DNA of 20,486 nt from the NCBI RefSeq assembly GCF_000003605.2, contig NW_003132366.1, forward strand, positions 9,215-29,700, read 5' to 3'. Positions 9,041-20,191 of this stretch are shown here, piece after piece. The first letter of the stretch is position 1. Every line of letters starts with the position of its first letter. Both the position numbers and the translations under genes were made by a program. This DNA is from Saccoglossus kowalevskii. Taxonomy: Eukaryota; Hemichordata; Enteropneusta; Harrimaniidae. The notes under the pieces are model-generated. The model was not told where the DNA came from. It did no database searches and was given only the letters and a program-made list of their open reading frames with translations.

Positions 9041-9081
9041 CACGTGGCGCTGCTGACGTCACATCGACAGAGTTACGTCAT
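9041..9081. promoter_or_regulatory. Cluster of E-box and CRE-like motifs in the Wnt intron
   Basis: Within 41 bp lie a palindromic E-box CACGTG (9041-9046), a perfect CRE TGACGTCA (9054-9061) and a CRE-like TTACGTCAT (9073-9081). Such clustering suggests a bZIP/bHLH-bound intronic enhancer. This is motif evidence only. Confidence 0.35.
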
Positions 9082-9409
9082 AGGTTCTGCAAACAGATTA
9101 AATAACTCAGAGAGCATAAATTGAATGAGTTGGACACGTGCAAGGATCGGGTCACCCGTAGTTCAATTCATTATATCCTTGACGGCGTAACGGTGAAAAA
9201 CTCGTTGAATCACAACACATGTATAATTTTACGATGGGAATATATCCCAATGTCAAATTCCCATATCACATAAAACCACCGTTCTATAAATTATCGATAC
9301 TTCCGGTAAATGACCGAATCGAGTCCTTCAAGTTGAAATAGCTATACTAGTATCGCCCACGAAGACACGGTGATTGACTCACGATAATAATGCAAGTCAA
9401 AGCGCTGAT

Positions 9410-9600
9410 ACATTCGTCACGCAGCGCCGCTGCGCGTTAGAATTTCGTTTAGTAAAGGGCGGTGGTCGTGCGCCGCTTCCTTTTCGACGTGGGTCTCGAG
9501 CACGCGCTGCGCGACGACCGCCGCTCTTCAAAACAACCATATTTTATGCGCGCAGTACATGTCGCCCCCCCCCCCCCCGTTGATCACGACGCGCCGCGAC
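9410..9600. other. GC- and CpG-rich block with hairpin and poly-C tract
   Basis: This intronic block is far richer in CpG than its surroundings. It holds a near-palindrome CGCAGCGCCGCTGCG, an imperfect inverted repeat (GGGCGGTGGTCGTGCGC near 9457 against GCGCGACGACCGCC near 9511) and a run of 14 C at 9565-9578. Open frames of 69-70 codons here follow from the GC content and match no family. It could be an alternative promoter, an unmethylated element or a foreign insertion. Confidence 0.4.
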
Positions 9601-10100
9601 TACTGCGATGCTTTAAAGCGGACATACCGACTACGACCGTACTTAGTGTACAGTGTAGGCCTTACCGGAAATAGTTTTGTTTCTCCGCTATTTTAAACAC
9701 CAGAATTTTCCGTTGAAAATGAACTACTGTGATGTTCAGATAAACTGGCATTCGGATTTTTAATTAATTAATTAATATAAACTTTAAATAATATTACTAC
9801 GTAATCATTCGGCCGTATATCGATCGATATCCTGTTACTGCTTTGCTAGTGCTTGATATTAATTGACAGTAGTCTTGTCGGAGAAATCCTCTGAAGATGT
9901 TACTTGTTAACGCCTTGTGTTGTGTGGACGTGTAGAACATGTGTTAAATACGTCATAAACTAGTTTATATTTTATGCTCGAAAGTGACATCGGAATTTCA
10001 AAATCGTTAATTTCACGACGGGACATTTGAGAAATAGATTAATCGATCAGAAGTTCAGAGACCCGCTACTGGTGTTTTTTTTTCCCCAAACACGCTTTCA

Positions 10101-10141
10101 CTTTAGTCTCAGACCACTAAAGAAGTGGTCTGAGCTTTAGT
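10101..10141. repeat. Perfect 10-bp hairpin flanked by 7-bp direct repeats
   Basis: CTCAGACCAC (10108-10117) pairs perfectly with GTGGTCTGAG (10125-10134) around a 7-nt loop. The hairpin is flanked immediately by CTTTAGT on both sides (10101-10107 and 10135-10141). The segment ACTAAAG at 10116-10122 is also the complement of the flanks, so competing hairpins are possible. A similar arrangement occurs at 13765-13810. Confidence 0.85.
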
Positions 10142-11629
10142 ATACAAAAAGCAAAATGTGCCCCACCCCCATCCTCTCCCGTGCACGTGAGTTCAGCCAC
10201 GAAATATTGGGCGTCAGAATTGAGCAGGTCACCTTGACGGCATCCTCACGACACGTGGGCATATGCCACGTACAGTTACGATGACCTACAAGTGCAAGCA
10301 TCATCCTGAACGGTTTCTGGTTAAAGTTAAAAATCCCTAACTAAACATTGGCTTAACGATGTCGCCGTAAGACAATACACTACTCAAACCATGTTTCATA
10401 CATCGCGTCAGACCCGAACACCAACACGCAATGTTCTACAGACATTCCATATCTTGTATAAGATTTACGGCGAGTAATAAAATTGATTTAAACCTTGTTT
10501 GTTTCATTTGGGTTCCACGGAACATGGACGACAAGCTATAATTTTTATAATGAAATTATAATCGCTTCGACACATGTCGAACCTATTATATGTCCGAGTA
10601 TCCGCCATTTTGTTTAAGGAGAAACTTGTTCATATCATGACGGCGCACGTACGATTCTCGTACACGGTGCCCGTGGGGCAGTAAGTCACGGGGCAGTAGT
10701 ATTTTTGCCATTATTATTGATAATGAATATATAAATTACACACTTTTGATCCCATTATTGGATTCTGGCATTGCTCCAAACATATGCATGAAAATAAAAC
10801 ACAATGTCCTCGGCCGTAAAAAAAAAAAAGGTCTGCGAAATTTTGAATATTATCAAGCATTCATTTACACTACCATATTCATGGCCGCCGTAAAGTTCAA
10901 ACATCGCTTATGTTTCGTTTGCCTTCAAAAAGGTGAAGCTAACAATTTTGATGCACCAATTTACAGATTTTTAATGTATGTAACTATATTTTTTTATGTT
11001 TTGAGTTTGAACCAAATTGGCTGACCAATGAATTTCCCATTGGCTACGTCAATAGGGAGGGAAAGGGGCTGTAGTGCAGGTGCGTTCTGTTAGCAAATTC
11101 CGACATTTATCAAACATACATAGTTTGTAATCTCGGTGGGCGGCACAGCGGTGACATTTTTATCTCATCTCCTGTTTTATGTGTTTGTCCTTGTGTTCAG
11201 TCTGCAGTTGATGAAAGTAAAATTAAAAACAGATTTTGTGTGACGTTACCCTTCACTGTGTCGACGATGAAATCACAGTATGGTTGATCAGAATTTATTA
11301 ACCATGGTTTTTGGATCATGAACAGGACAAGGCTTGTATTAAAATTAAAACACAGAATACTTTAATTCATTGTGTGTTTTTAATGCTGGCTGTTGCGCCG
11401 AATAAATGGCAACATTCAAATTCAAATATAAAGTTAGCGTACACGAAAATACAAAATTTCTATATATACTATACAACGGCGTCCTGCTACGATCTTGTGG
11501 TTTTATACCCATAGCACAATGTCAGCCTGGCGGCCATTTGATTTGAAATGGAATTAGTAAAAAGATTCATACAAATTAGATTAGTGCATTCACAAAACAT
11601 AGTTTAGAGGGTTAAGTTAAACTTCTCAC

Positions 11630-11901
11630 CTGCCGACCCGCTTCGTTGTTGTGAATATTCATGAGACTGAGCCCATTGATGAGGTCATCTTCGATAGCGT
11701 CCATGAAGTCTCGCGAGAAATACATGCCATAGCCTATGTTATCGTTACAGCCATCCCAATTCCAGTTGGACTCTTCGCTGCTTGGAAGGTACTTCGTATC
11801 ACAACCACATTCTTCAAGAATTCCCATACCGCACGCCCTCGTCACACTGTAGGTTACTCCCGCCGACATGACAGCGTGGACAAAGGCAGTCTCGGCGCTT
11901 C
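11630..11901 (-). CDS. Wnt16: Wnt gene, middle exon
   Basis: The exon opens after TATACTACACAG in phase 1 and closes at CAG|GTGAGA in phase 0. It encodes 90 full codons from SAETAFVHAVMSAG through SVTRACGMG, ECGCDTKYL, NWNWDGCNDNIGYGMYFSRD and MNIHNNEAGRQ, the heart of the Wnt N-terminal helical domain. Joined to the last exon it reads HNNEAGRQ-VIKHEMYTKCKCHG without a gap. The AVMSAG, SVTR-C, YGM-FSR-F-D and NNEAGRQ stretches agree better with Wnt16 than with other subfamilies as I remember them, which is the main basis for the symbol. Residues upstream of the acceptor in the open frame are intron. Confidence 0.95.
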
Positions 11902-12118
11902 CTGTGTAGTATAGAACATATGACGTTACCGATGCAGTTACATTGTTGGTGTATGAAAGTTGCATCGCAATGTCATCAAGTTCACTATTTAAAAACTGGA
12001 CGGTTTTGAGGTTTTGGAGAAAAAAATTGTTGTGGGGAAAATAGAAATTCTATTCCTACTCCGTGATGACTAGGAAAAAACGAAAATGAAAAGATTGTCT
12101 GAATGCGAATAAAATATG

Positions 12119-12292
12119 TTACCCACACCCTCGTCCAATTTCAAATAAGAACCCCCTAACCAGTATTGGAGTCTCGGGGTATGTGGAATATTTAATCGAA
12201 TTGAAAATCGTATCATGTGTATAGGTTCCATTCTCAACCACGAGCTTAACGTCACACTTTTTAACAACTTCGCCGTCGAAGTATATGGGCAT
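12119..12292 (-). CDS. Small hypothetical ORF in the Wnt intron (57 codons)
   Basis: ATG at 12292-12290 opens 57 codons ending at TAA. The peptide starts MPIYFDGEVVKKCDVKLVVE and has a mixed, coding-like composition, unlike the surrounding AT-rich DNA. An in-frame stop lies directly before the ATG and no acceptor is close, so it is not an obvious exon. I recognise no domain. It may be a remnant of a mobile element or chance. Confidence 0.2.
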   Translation of the reverse strand: MPIYFDGEVVKKCDVKLVVENGTYTHDTIFNSIKYSTYPETPILVRGFLFEIGRGCG

Positions 12293-13764
12293 TCACGTGT
12301 TATTATTTTCATATGAAAGCGCCGCGAAAACCGTGGGTTAACATGATTGGCCAATTCACTGATCAATCTGCGGTAACGCCATGCATTCAAATCTCCAAAC
12401 AGAGAGACACATACATTCGTTTACACTGTTTACACTTTTTGGGGATTAAAATGAACATTTCGGCGCGAATATCACCATTAACATTTTGTTGTTTAGAAGC
12501 TCGCTGTACGGTACCCGGATGTACCGCGAATGTAATTTAGTATATTTTTGAGAATTGGTATGGCTTGACGATATTTAATGTTAAAATTAAACAGTCTATT
12601 GCAATATTAATCGATCGCGAAAAACATCGCACGTTATAATGCTCAAAACGTCTTTAAATTGATTATTAGGACACACTTACTTTATTTATAACATTTTCTC
12701 GACAAATAGTATGACGACTTCAAACTTTGTTTACACCAACATACTTGGTTCGAATTACAACATAATGAACTATTGGCAAATACTGGACATTTTCATTCAC
12801 GAATACTAAGGCCATGAAAGTATGTGTACTTGTTTTTATTTTACTTTAAACACATGATGATACACTGAAGAGTACAGGGCATGGTGAACCCTAACATGAC
12901 ATCTGGTTTCCATTCCACTAACACTGATAGTATGAAAATGCTATCGTAGCTCTTATTAAACAAAAAAAAAAAAAGACGCCGAAGCAGAAAACCACTGGGA
13001 CTTACAATACGTGCGTAGTTTCAAAAATTCGTGGATGAATTATTCTGTATTTGTTACGCCGTGCTACTTGAAAACGTGCGGAATGTGTGTAGAGAAATCG
13101 AAGGAACTGGGCCGACTAATAACCACCGGGTGATCTCAAGTTAACGGCTTTTAAGGCATAGACGTAAATCAGAGACGGTACATATATACTGATATATATA
13201 TATATAGCATTTATTGCAGCTATTTATACGTTCTGTTAAGATAGAAGCAAAACAAGTGCCACAATAAAATACCCATGCGTTTTTGCTTACCGTATAGTTT
13301 GACGCACATACTAGCAGTGACAATATTACTGTTTTTTTTAGAAAACTGTTACGCACAAAATGACATTTTATCATCATTTACTTTTTTTCCATATAAAAAA
13401 GTGAAAACTCGTAATTTACTCTTAACTTGTACGATGACCATGACCAATTACACAAGTTCTCTTGAAACGATGCAAATTATCACCTATGCCTAATTTCAAT
13501 ATTGGCATTATGGTTCGAGCATTCTTATACTGAGTCAGCGTCTTAGCAACGCTGTTTGTTTTACGTACAACCTAGGATTTTAATTACTAATGTAATATTA
13601 CTAGAACACCAGAAAGCGTGTACGTGTCATTTCACCTTAATTGTCAAGTTGAGTTATGGAATAAGATAAATTCACCCGAGATTTCTTGAGCAGCAAAACC
13701 CGAGGGGGGGGGGGCTAACTTTCCAAATATACATCTTTTAAGTATGAACACGTTTTAGTACTCA

Positions 13765-13810
13765 CAAAACCCATGGAGGTAAAAATCTCTTTTTACCTCC
13801 ATGCAAAACC
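13765..13810. repeat. Perfect 14-bp hairpin flanked by 7-bp direct repeats
   Basis: CATGGAGGTAAAAA (13772-13785) pairs perfectly with TTTTTACCTCCATG (13790-13803) around a TCTC loop. CAAAACC flanks it directly on both sides (13765-13771 and 13804-13810). The layout is the same as at 10101-10141, with different sequence. Confidence 0.85.
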
Positions 13811-14654
13811 TAACCATATTCTCACTGAGAGAAATCAGTGCCTTCAAAATGTGACCCCGTGCCCTTATTTAATAAATTCCTAATTAAAATAATAATGATG
13901 TCAAATAAGCATATGGATGAATCAAACTTTAAGTTAATTTTAGAAAAAATGATTAAACATTGAAACCAAATAACTCCCTGTAGATATCCAACTACTCAAC
14001 CTGCCTGGCCCAGCAGCACAATTATATCACACTGGAAGATCTCGTGTGGACCGCGAGCCATCTTCGCGAATCAAGGCCCGTTTATTCGGTGCAGAGAGAC
14101 AGTGAGCTGAATTCACCAACATATCTAAAGGTCGTGGTTACATGTGTACAAATACTATTCAATTTTAAATTTAAATTAGTTACATGTAAACACGACACTA
14201 TAGACGGCTAGTGTTTTCATGGTACGTGTCAATTTGTTGTGTGCATCACAGATGAAATGTGTTGTCTCAAAGTCGTTCATAGTCACTAGTTGTGCAGTCA
14301 TCTCTAAAATCGTCGGAATATCTGTACCACGATATCGACTACATGGGAACTGTGCTACCACAAAACGATTATGGCATTGCATCATGGGAGAAAAAAAGCT
14401 TGTTATCAGACACAGTTCGCGTGACTGGGATCTTGAAATACGACACAGTCAATTACACCCCGTTTCAAGTAGCCTACTCACTCGATACTAGCAAAGCACA
14501 GGTGGTCTTTCTCAATGCTCAGTAACCAGAAGCTATTACACAGTTTTACATATCCGACAATCTCTGCCAATCATAACTAAACCCGCACACACCGAATCGA
14601 ATAGTTTGGAATAGGAATCTTAACGTGTACTATGAATGTAACTTTAATATTTAC

Positions 14655-15892
14655 AGGATTTTATAGAATAGAATAGAATTTTACAGAATGTTATAGAATA
14701 AAATTTTACAGAATTTTATAGAATAGAATTTTATAGAATAGAATTTTACAGAATTTTATAGAATAGAATTTTACAGAATTTTATAGAATAGAGTTTTACA
14801 GAATTTTATAGAATAGAATTTTACACTGACAGAATTTTATAGAATAGAATTTTACAGAATTTTATAGAATAGAGTTTTAAAGAATTTTATAGAATAGAAT
14901 TCTACAGATTTGTATAGAATAGAATTTTACAGAATTTTATAGAATGGAATTTTACAGAATTTTATAGAATAGAATTTTACAGAATTTTATAGAATAGAGT
15001 TTTACAGAATTTTATAGAATAGAATTTTATAGAATGGAATTTTACAGAATTTTATAGAATAGAATTTTACAGAATTTTATAGAATAGAATTTACAGAATT
15101 TTATAGAATAGAATTTTACAGAATTTTATAGAATAGAATTTTATAGAATTTTATAGAATAGAATTTTACAGAATTTTATAGAATAGAATTTTACAGAATT
15201 TTATAGAATAGAGTTTTACAGAATTTTATAGAATAGAATTTTACACTGACAGAATTTTATAGAATAGAATTTTACAGAATTTTATAGAATAGAGTTTTAA
15301 AGAATTTTATAGAATAGAATTCTACAGATTTGTATAGAATAGAATTTTACAGAATTTTATAGAATGGAATTTTACAGAATTTTATAGAATAGAATTTTAC
15401 AGAATTTTATAGAATAGAGTTTTACAGAATTTTATAGAATAGAATTTTATAGAATGGAATTTTACAGAATTTTATAGAATAGAATTTTACAGAATTTTAT
15501 AGAATAGAATTTACAGAATTTTATAGAATAGAATTTTACAGAATTTTATAGAATAGAATTTTATAGAATTTTATAGAATAGAATTTTACAGAATTTTATA
15601 GAATAGAATTTTACAGAATTTTATAGAATAGAATTTTACAGAATGTTATAGAATAGAATTTTACAGATTTGTATAGAATAGAATTTTATAGAATAGAATT
15701 TTATAGAATAGAATTTTACAGAATTGTATAGAATAGAATTTTATAGAATAGAATTTTACAGAATTTTATAGAATAGAATTTTACAGAATTTTATAGAATG
15801 GAATTTTACAGAATTGTATAGAATATAATTTTATAGAATATAATTTCATAGAATATAATTTTATAGAATAGAATAGAATAGAATAAAGTCTC
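14655..15892. repeat. AT-rich minisatellite, about 25-bp unit, with 420-bp higher-order repeat
   Basis: The array is built from variants of ACAGAATTTTATAGAATAG plus AATTTT, about 25 bp, itself made of GAAT-centred sub-units. At a larger scale 14725-15211 and 15145-15631 are identical over 487 bp at an offset of 420 bp, including the rare variants TTACACTGACAG and TTCTACAGATTTG. The edges degrade into AGAAT repeats. It lies wholly inside the 5.0-kb Wnt intron. Confidence 0.97.
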
Positions 15893-16883
15893 GAATTGTA
15901 GTAAATGTAATGTTCAACTTTAACACGCGAAAGAAAAGGTCTCTGCGCTGAACGTCACCAAAAATGTTGACCGTCATAACATCGTCCCTGCAAATCTGAA
16001 ACTAGTCTTAACATTGGAATGTTTTATTCGCGTCCCGTATCAGTGAACAGGAACAAACATGGAAACAGTTATTTTTTTGAATACTATTTATATTACAGTA
16101 ACCGGGACATGAACACTCCACGGGGAGATCTGCAGTCTGAATGTTGTGTCTATGAATGTTGCCGTTGATTTGCCGTGTGTGGCTTACATCAACCATCGCT
16201 GCTGCTCTCGACGCGTTTGTTATGTTCTGAAACCACGTAATGTTTCGTCAGTTACCACAATTGCAAGGATGTGGAGAGAATCTGTCAGGCTCAGGGTGAA
16301 CTGTACATGCCTTTTAGGAGGTCGTGTGCTAGAGATTGTATATAAATTCCAGTGACTTTCACCACTTGGTGATTGACTTTGTAGTTTTTTTAGAATTTAC
16401 TCGAATTTATTCTCTTAATCACTCTTAATGAAATCATGAACATATTCCGACGGTGTATGTAGTTTTAAATTGTCTTATAAAGAGTGAATTGAATCTTTTT
16501 TTTTAATCAACTGAGCACGTTTTTATGTATATGTCCCGTAAATGTATTTTTATAGGATACATTCCAGTTGAAAAAATCACGAAAACTTGCTAAATCAAAT
16601 AAGCATTTTTTTTTTATTTAAAAATGTGTGACATTAAGATTCAGATCAATGACAATATATGACGTCAGAAAAATGGGATACGTTGTCATAGAAATGAAAT
16701 CGGCGTTTAATTTGTTTTCAATTTGATAAGGAGTTTCCCACTTGAAAATCAGGAGATTGAGGAATTGGCTATTTAACGCAATTATTTTTGCATTCGCGTT
16801 TTTCAAAATTCTTTTGCGTTGTAGACTGGAGTCATCTGAGAAATCTAAAAAAAACATGATTAGTATAATGTTGAGATACTCAC

Positions 16884-17155
16884 GTGCTTTTGTGATGGTA
16901 CGTTTACTGAATATATCAGTAGCGTTCTCGATGGAGCAGTTCCATCGCTGATTACGGAACTGGTGCTGGCACTCCGTATGCCCGTACTCTGCCCCTCTCT
17001 CTGCATTCGCTATGATATCGGGATGCCGGAGACATAACTCGCGCTGTCTCTGTGACAACCAGGTCATCGAGTCGCAATAGTGTGTTACATCAGATGGCTG
17101 CCACGCCCCCGTTTTAATAGAAAGTGTCTTCCTCCCCGGAAGAACTTGTACAAAT
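16884..17155 (-). CDS. Wnt16: Wnt gene, first visible coding exon (second or later exon of the gene)
   Basis: The acceptor is a pyrimidine tract ending ACCCAACAG (phase 2); the donor is GCAC|GTGAGT (phase 1), which matches the middle exon. The 90 full codons include CDSMTWLSQRQRELC, where C-x13-C spacing before the helical domain matches known Wnts, then RHPDIIANAERG, TECQHQFRNQRWNCS and SKRTITKA. Sequons at NCS and NAT suit secretion. The first in-frame ATG (17067) gives MTWLSQRQ, but the conserved upstream Cys and the acceptor show the exon starts earlier. No signal peptide is encoded, so an upstream exon is required. The three exons together give about 335 residues of an expected 350-380. 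The exact 5' border is slightly less sure than the rest. Confidence 0.92.
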
Positions 17156-19395
17156 CTGTTGGGTGGAATTAAAAGAGAAAATGGTGTCCAATTAAAGAAG
17201 ACGTTGTAGTGATAGTTGTATGAATTTTGAAAGAAGGAAAGAAAGAAAGAATTTGTGATTTGATATTTTTACCATTTTGTGTAAGTCATCAATTGTATCT
17301 TTAAAATAATAATTAATATATAATAGTACTTTCTTATATATACGTCGCTTGTTTTGAAGCATTTTCACTGCTTTTTAATTGTCTTTACTGACTACCCGTA
17401 ACAATTCTCCACCTGTCATCGCCATCAACATCGTCGTCATTATTTTTCCATTTACATGGTGCGTTCATGTGGAATGCAATTGCCTCTCAATGCTCCTTCG
17501 TGTTTGTATTCGTTTTCGCTATTTAGTTTTAAAGCGTATCAAAACTTACAGGACCTCCCACGTCGGCTACACATTTCGCTAAAACAATGGTCCGATGTGT
17601 ATTGGGAAGCGAAGGACAAAAACTATCATAGTTATGTTACAGTTAAGTCGGAGAATTTAAATCGCCAGTCTCAGTCAAAGCTACGACCTGCGCAGTGCAT
17701 ATATACGATCGTAGATTCTAGATAATATCACATCGGGAGTTGAGATAGAGTCGACATGTGAGTCACAGAACGCTGTGAGAGTGTGAGAACTCAACTGATT
17801 CAAGTCGACATTTCATCTCCGCGGGCTAGAAAGCAATTATCTCGTGTCTATACCATATCAACAACACACGAGGCGACATGACATTGGGATAGGAAATCAA
17901 ACAACCCCCGTCACATTGATTTAAGATGATACATTTCGGAAACAGTAATGTAAGTGTACATCACATGGGCAGGGACTTACGCATTGCTATAATTACAGAA
18001 TTGGCGACATTAACAGTCTCGGTTCAAATGTCAGTTTGGACTACAAACATTGTGCGTGTCTGTGTGTCAATTAAAGCTAAAAAATGTGTTTAACTACGGG
18101 AATGAATGCCTGTCTTTGAGAGAAGGTGAAAACGCGATGCTGGGGTGGAAATTATAAAATCCGAGAAATGGTAAAAAATAATGTTTGCAGATTTCCAGCA
18201 AGACTTTTATTTCCAGCCGATTATTGCTGTATCACATTTTTTTTTTAAATGTATCTTCTTCATTCCCGGGATATGTAATAATCAACTCACTTAATATGGC
18301 AGGAATTGAAAGCATAACTTTATTCTATTGTCTAATGTTTAATTTTATTAATTTTTAAATAAGTTGTTTATGTACCAACAATAGAAAAAACAAAAAATCT
18401 CAACGTAAGCGACCAGGTTCAATTTTCTGTTATCTGTCTATTTTTATGTTATCTTACAGCCCATATGAAACGACGATTCCCCCGAGTGGACGGAATTCGT
18501 GTCTCAAGATATGCCAATCCTGGAGGATCAGCCATGCGACGGAAATAATAGTGTTAGCAATAACAACTATGCATTGTTTGTTGTGGTTTTAAACGCCACT
18601 CTTGTCAGAAAAATGCAATAACTGTCAGACTTGGCTATATGTTAAATACTTGGCAAAGCATTATTGTCAAATATCGACAAAGGCTTATGATTTAAAAGAA
18701 AGAAAAACGTTTCAGCAAAGTTAAAGATAATATTGACTAACAAATATCGCGATGGTTTGGTATAATTATGGAATAGATCTATGGGAACTAGAGGGCCCCA
18801 TGTGTAAGGTACACTGACGACCGGATAAACGTGACATGTGCCGCCGACTCAAGGCCAAGGTCAGAGTCCTTTCACCTTAACAAGTACCATCCATAACCAC
18901 CAGATCACTGTTACATACATGACTCAATACTTGGACTTTTGCAAGTTACTGGAGCCAGCTAAACAAAATTGAGGACACAAAGGGGAATATGGCCCATAAA
19001 ATATCATTTGCGCAAAGTTAGGGAGTCGTTAAACCATTTGTTAAGATGATGTTGGTTATAAATACAATAACAGCATTTTTGGAAGTTGTTACCATTTATT
19101 CGTATAGTGATGGCACTAACCTTACATCTCACCTTTGCGCCCGGTGGCATATTGTGAACAAAGTGTTTAACGTAATTGATAGGGCTTACAAAGCGGATAA
19201 ATATGAACCCCAAAAGTGATTGTTTTCCTTTAAAAAAAATAAATATCACGCTAATTCCAAGTTATATTTTTCATTTTCCGCAAGAATTATGAGCAGACGT
19301 CTACCTTAATGCGGTACATTTCTTTATATAAAAATGTACTATTATATTTTATAATTATAGTATACTATGTACTGCATGCACAAACGTACATACCC

Positions 19396-19398
<3 letters not shown>

Positions 19399-19469
<71 letters not shown>
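19399..19469. repeat. (TA)n microsatellite
   Basis: There are about 35 uninterrupted TA units. Open frames across it (IYIYIY on both strands) are artefacts of the repeat. Length is likely polymorphic and prone to cruciform formation. Confidence 0.98.
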
Positions 19470-19471
<2 letters not shown>

Positions 19472-20168
19472 ATATCGTGTATTTGGTGCCACCATGTTGC
19501 GAGGCCGATAGCGTGATAAGTGATATCTACAACCACACGTGGTCGCCGTTAAGTAGTACTTTAACGCAAAAGATTAAATGTTTTTTTTTTCTTTCTTTGA
19601 CAATTTAAAAACGATGACTGGCCATTCCGTCAACACCATAATGCTGTTCAACGGAGTGTTCTTTCGAAATAAATAAAACGTCATTCTATTTTTCTTTCGA
19701 TTATTTTTAAAACTATTAAATTAATAAATTAGTCAATAAAAGTGAGCTTGTGTATCGTCGTAATCTCGAGAGTGCTCTACAAATCCTGTCTATCTGCCTC
19801 TCTAGAGTGATCTCCGACTTCTGACCTTTGTCGTAAAACTGAGTCTCGTAAATCACGACTGAAATTCGTAAACTGAATCGTGTATAAACTTAACCCGGTA
19901 CTGCAGCTGATCAAAAATCGCGTTGGAGTATTTATTGGCGTCTTTTTTGACAGAGACAAACTTTTCAACAACGAAGCAATACCATTTAGAACAATTTATT
20001 AAAAGTTTCTATACAATCGTTGAGACTGTTCGTCATTTGAGTAGAGTATTAAAAACTCAATTGCCGACCAAGAGACGTTTGTTCACGTGGAGCAATTTCA
20101 CGAATACGAGTCAGTTTGAATTTCAACTGCATTAACCTATGCACCGAGTGTATTAATTGACACCATCT

Positions 20169-20191
20169 AGAGGGAGAGAGAGAGAAGAGAG
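20169..20191. repeat. GA-rich microsatellite
   Basis: This is a short, slightly interrupted run of GA dinucleotides (AGAGGGAGAGAGAGAGAAG). No gene is associated. Confidence 0.8.

Larger units (their letters stand above)
8733..11629 (-). other. Wnt16: Wnt intron (2.9 kb)
   Basis: Both borders are clear (GTGAGA donor at 11629, TTTCTAG acceptor at 8733). No nested gene is supported. It contains a cluster of bZIP/E-box sites near 9041-9081, two TACTAGTA palindromes (8835-8842 and 9345-9352), a GC-rich block at 9410-9600, a TTAA tetranucleotide run near 9758-9776 and a perfect hairpin at 10108-10134. The open frames at 10746-11024 and 11311-11514 are AT-rich and unsupported. Confidence 0.7.
11902..16883 (-). 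other. Wnt16: Wnt intron (5.0 kb)
   Basis: Donor CAC|GTGAGT lies at 16883 and the acceptor at 11902. The intron contains the minisatellite at 14655-15892, a hairpin at 13772-13803, a CRE octamer at 16660-16667, a run of 11 G at 13704-13714 and a small coding-like frame at 12119-12292. Two overlapping plus-strand frames at 14219-14525 match no family. I see no nested gene that I can support. Confidence 0.7.

Noticed and set aside
9374-9674. GC-rich plus-strand frames of about 70 codons
   Set aside because: Open only because of high GC content; one crosses a 14-C run, and no domain is visible.
12745-12760. tRNA B-box-like GGTTCGAATTAC
   Set aside because: No matching A box, cloverleaf or anticodon arm could be built around it.
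14219-14525. Two overlapping plus-strand frames of 90 and 77 codons in the Wnt intron
   Set aside because: No family match and no supporting splice signals. The overlap of two open frames suggests chance.
14655-15892. CRISPR-like array
   Set aside because: Units are contiguous, degenerate and short with no unique spacers; it is a eukaryotic minisatellite within an intron.
19004-19249. Minus-strand hydrophobic frame as the Wnt signal-peptide exon
   Set aside because: Its possible donors (GCAAAG|GTGAGA and TGTAAG|GTTAGT) are phase 0, whereas the first visible Wnt exon needs phase 2.
19309-19608. Frames of IYIYIY repeats on both strands
   Set aside because: They are produced by the (TA)n microsatellite.
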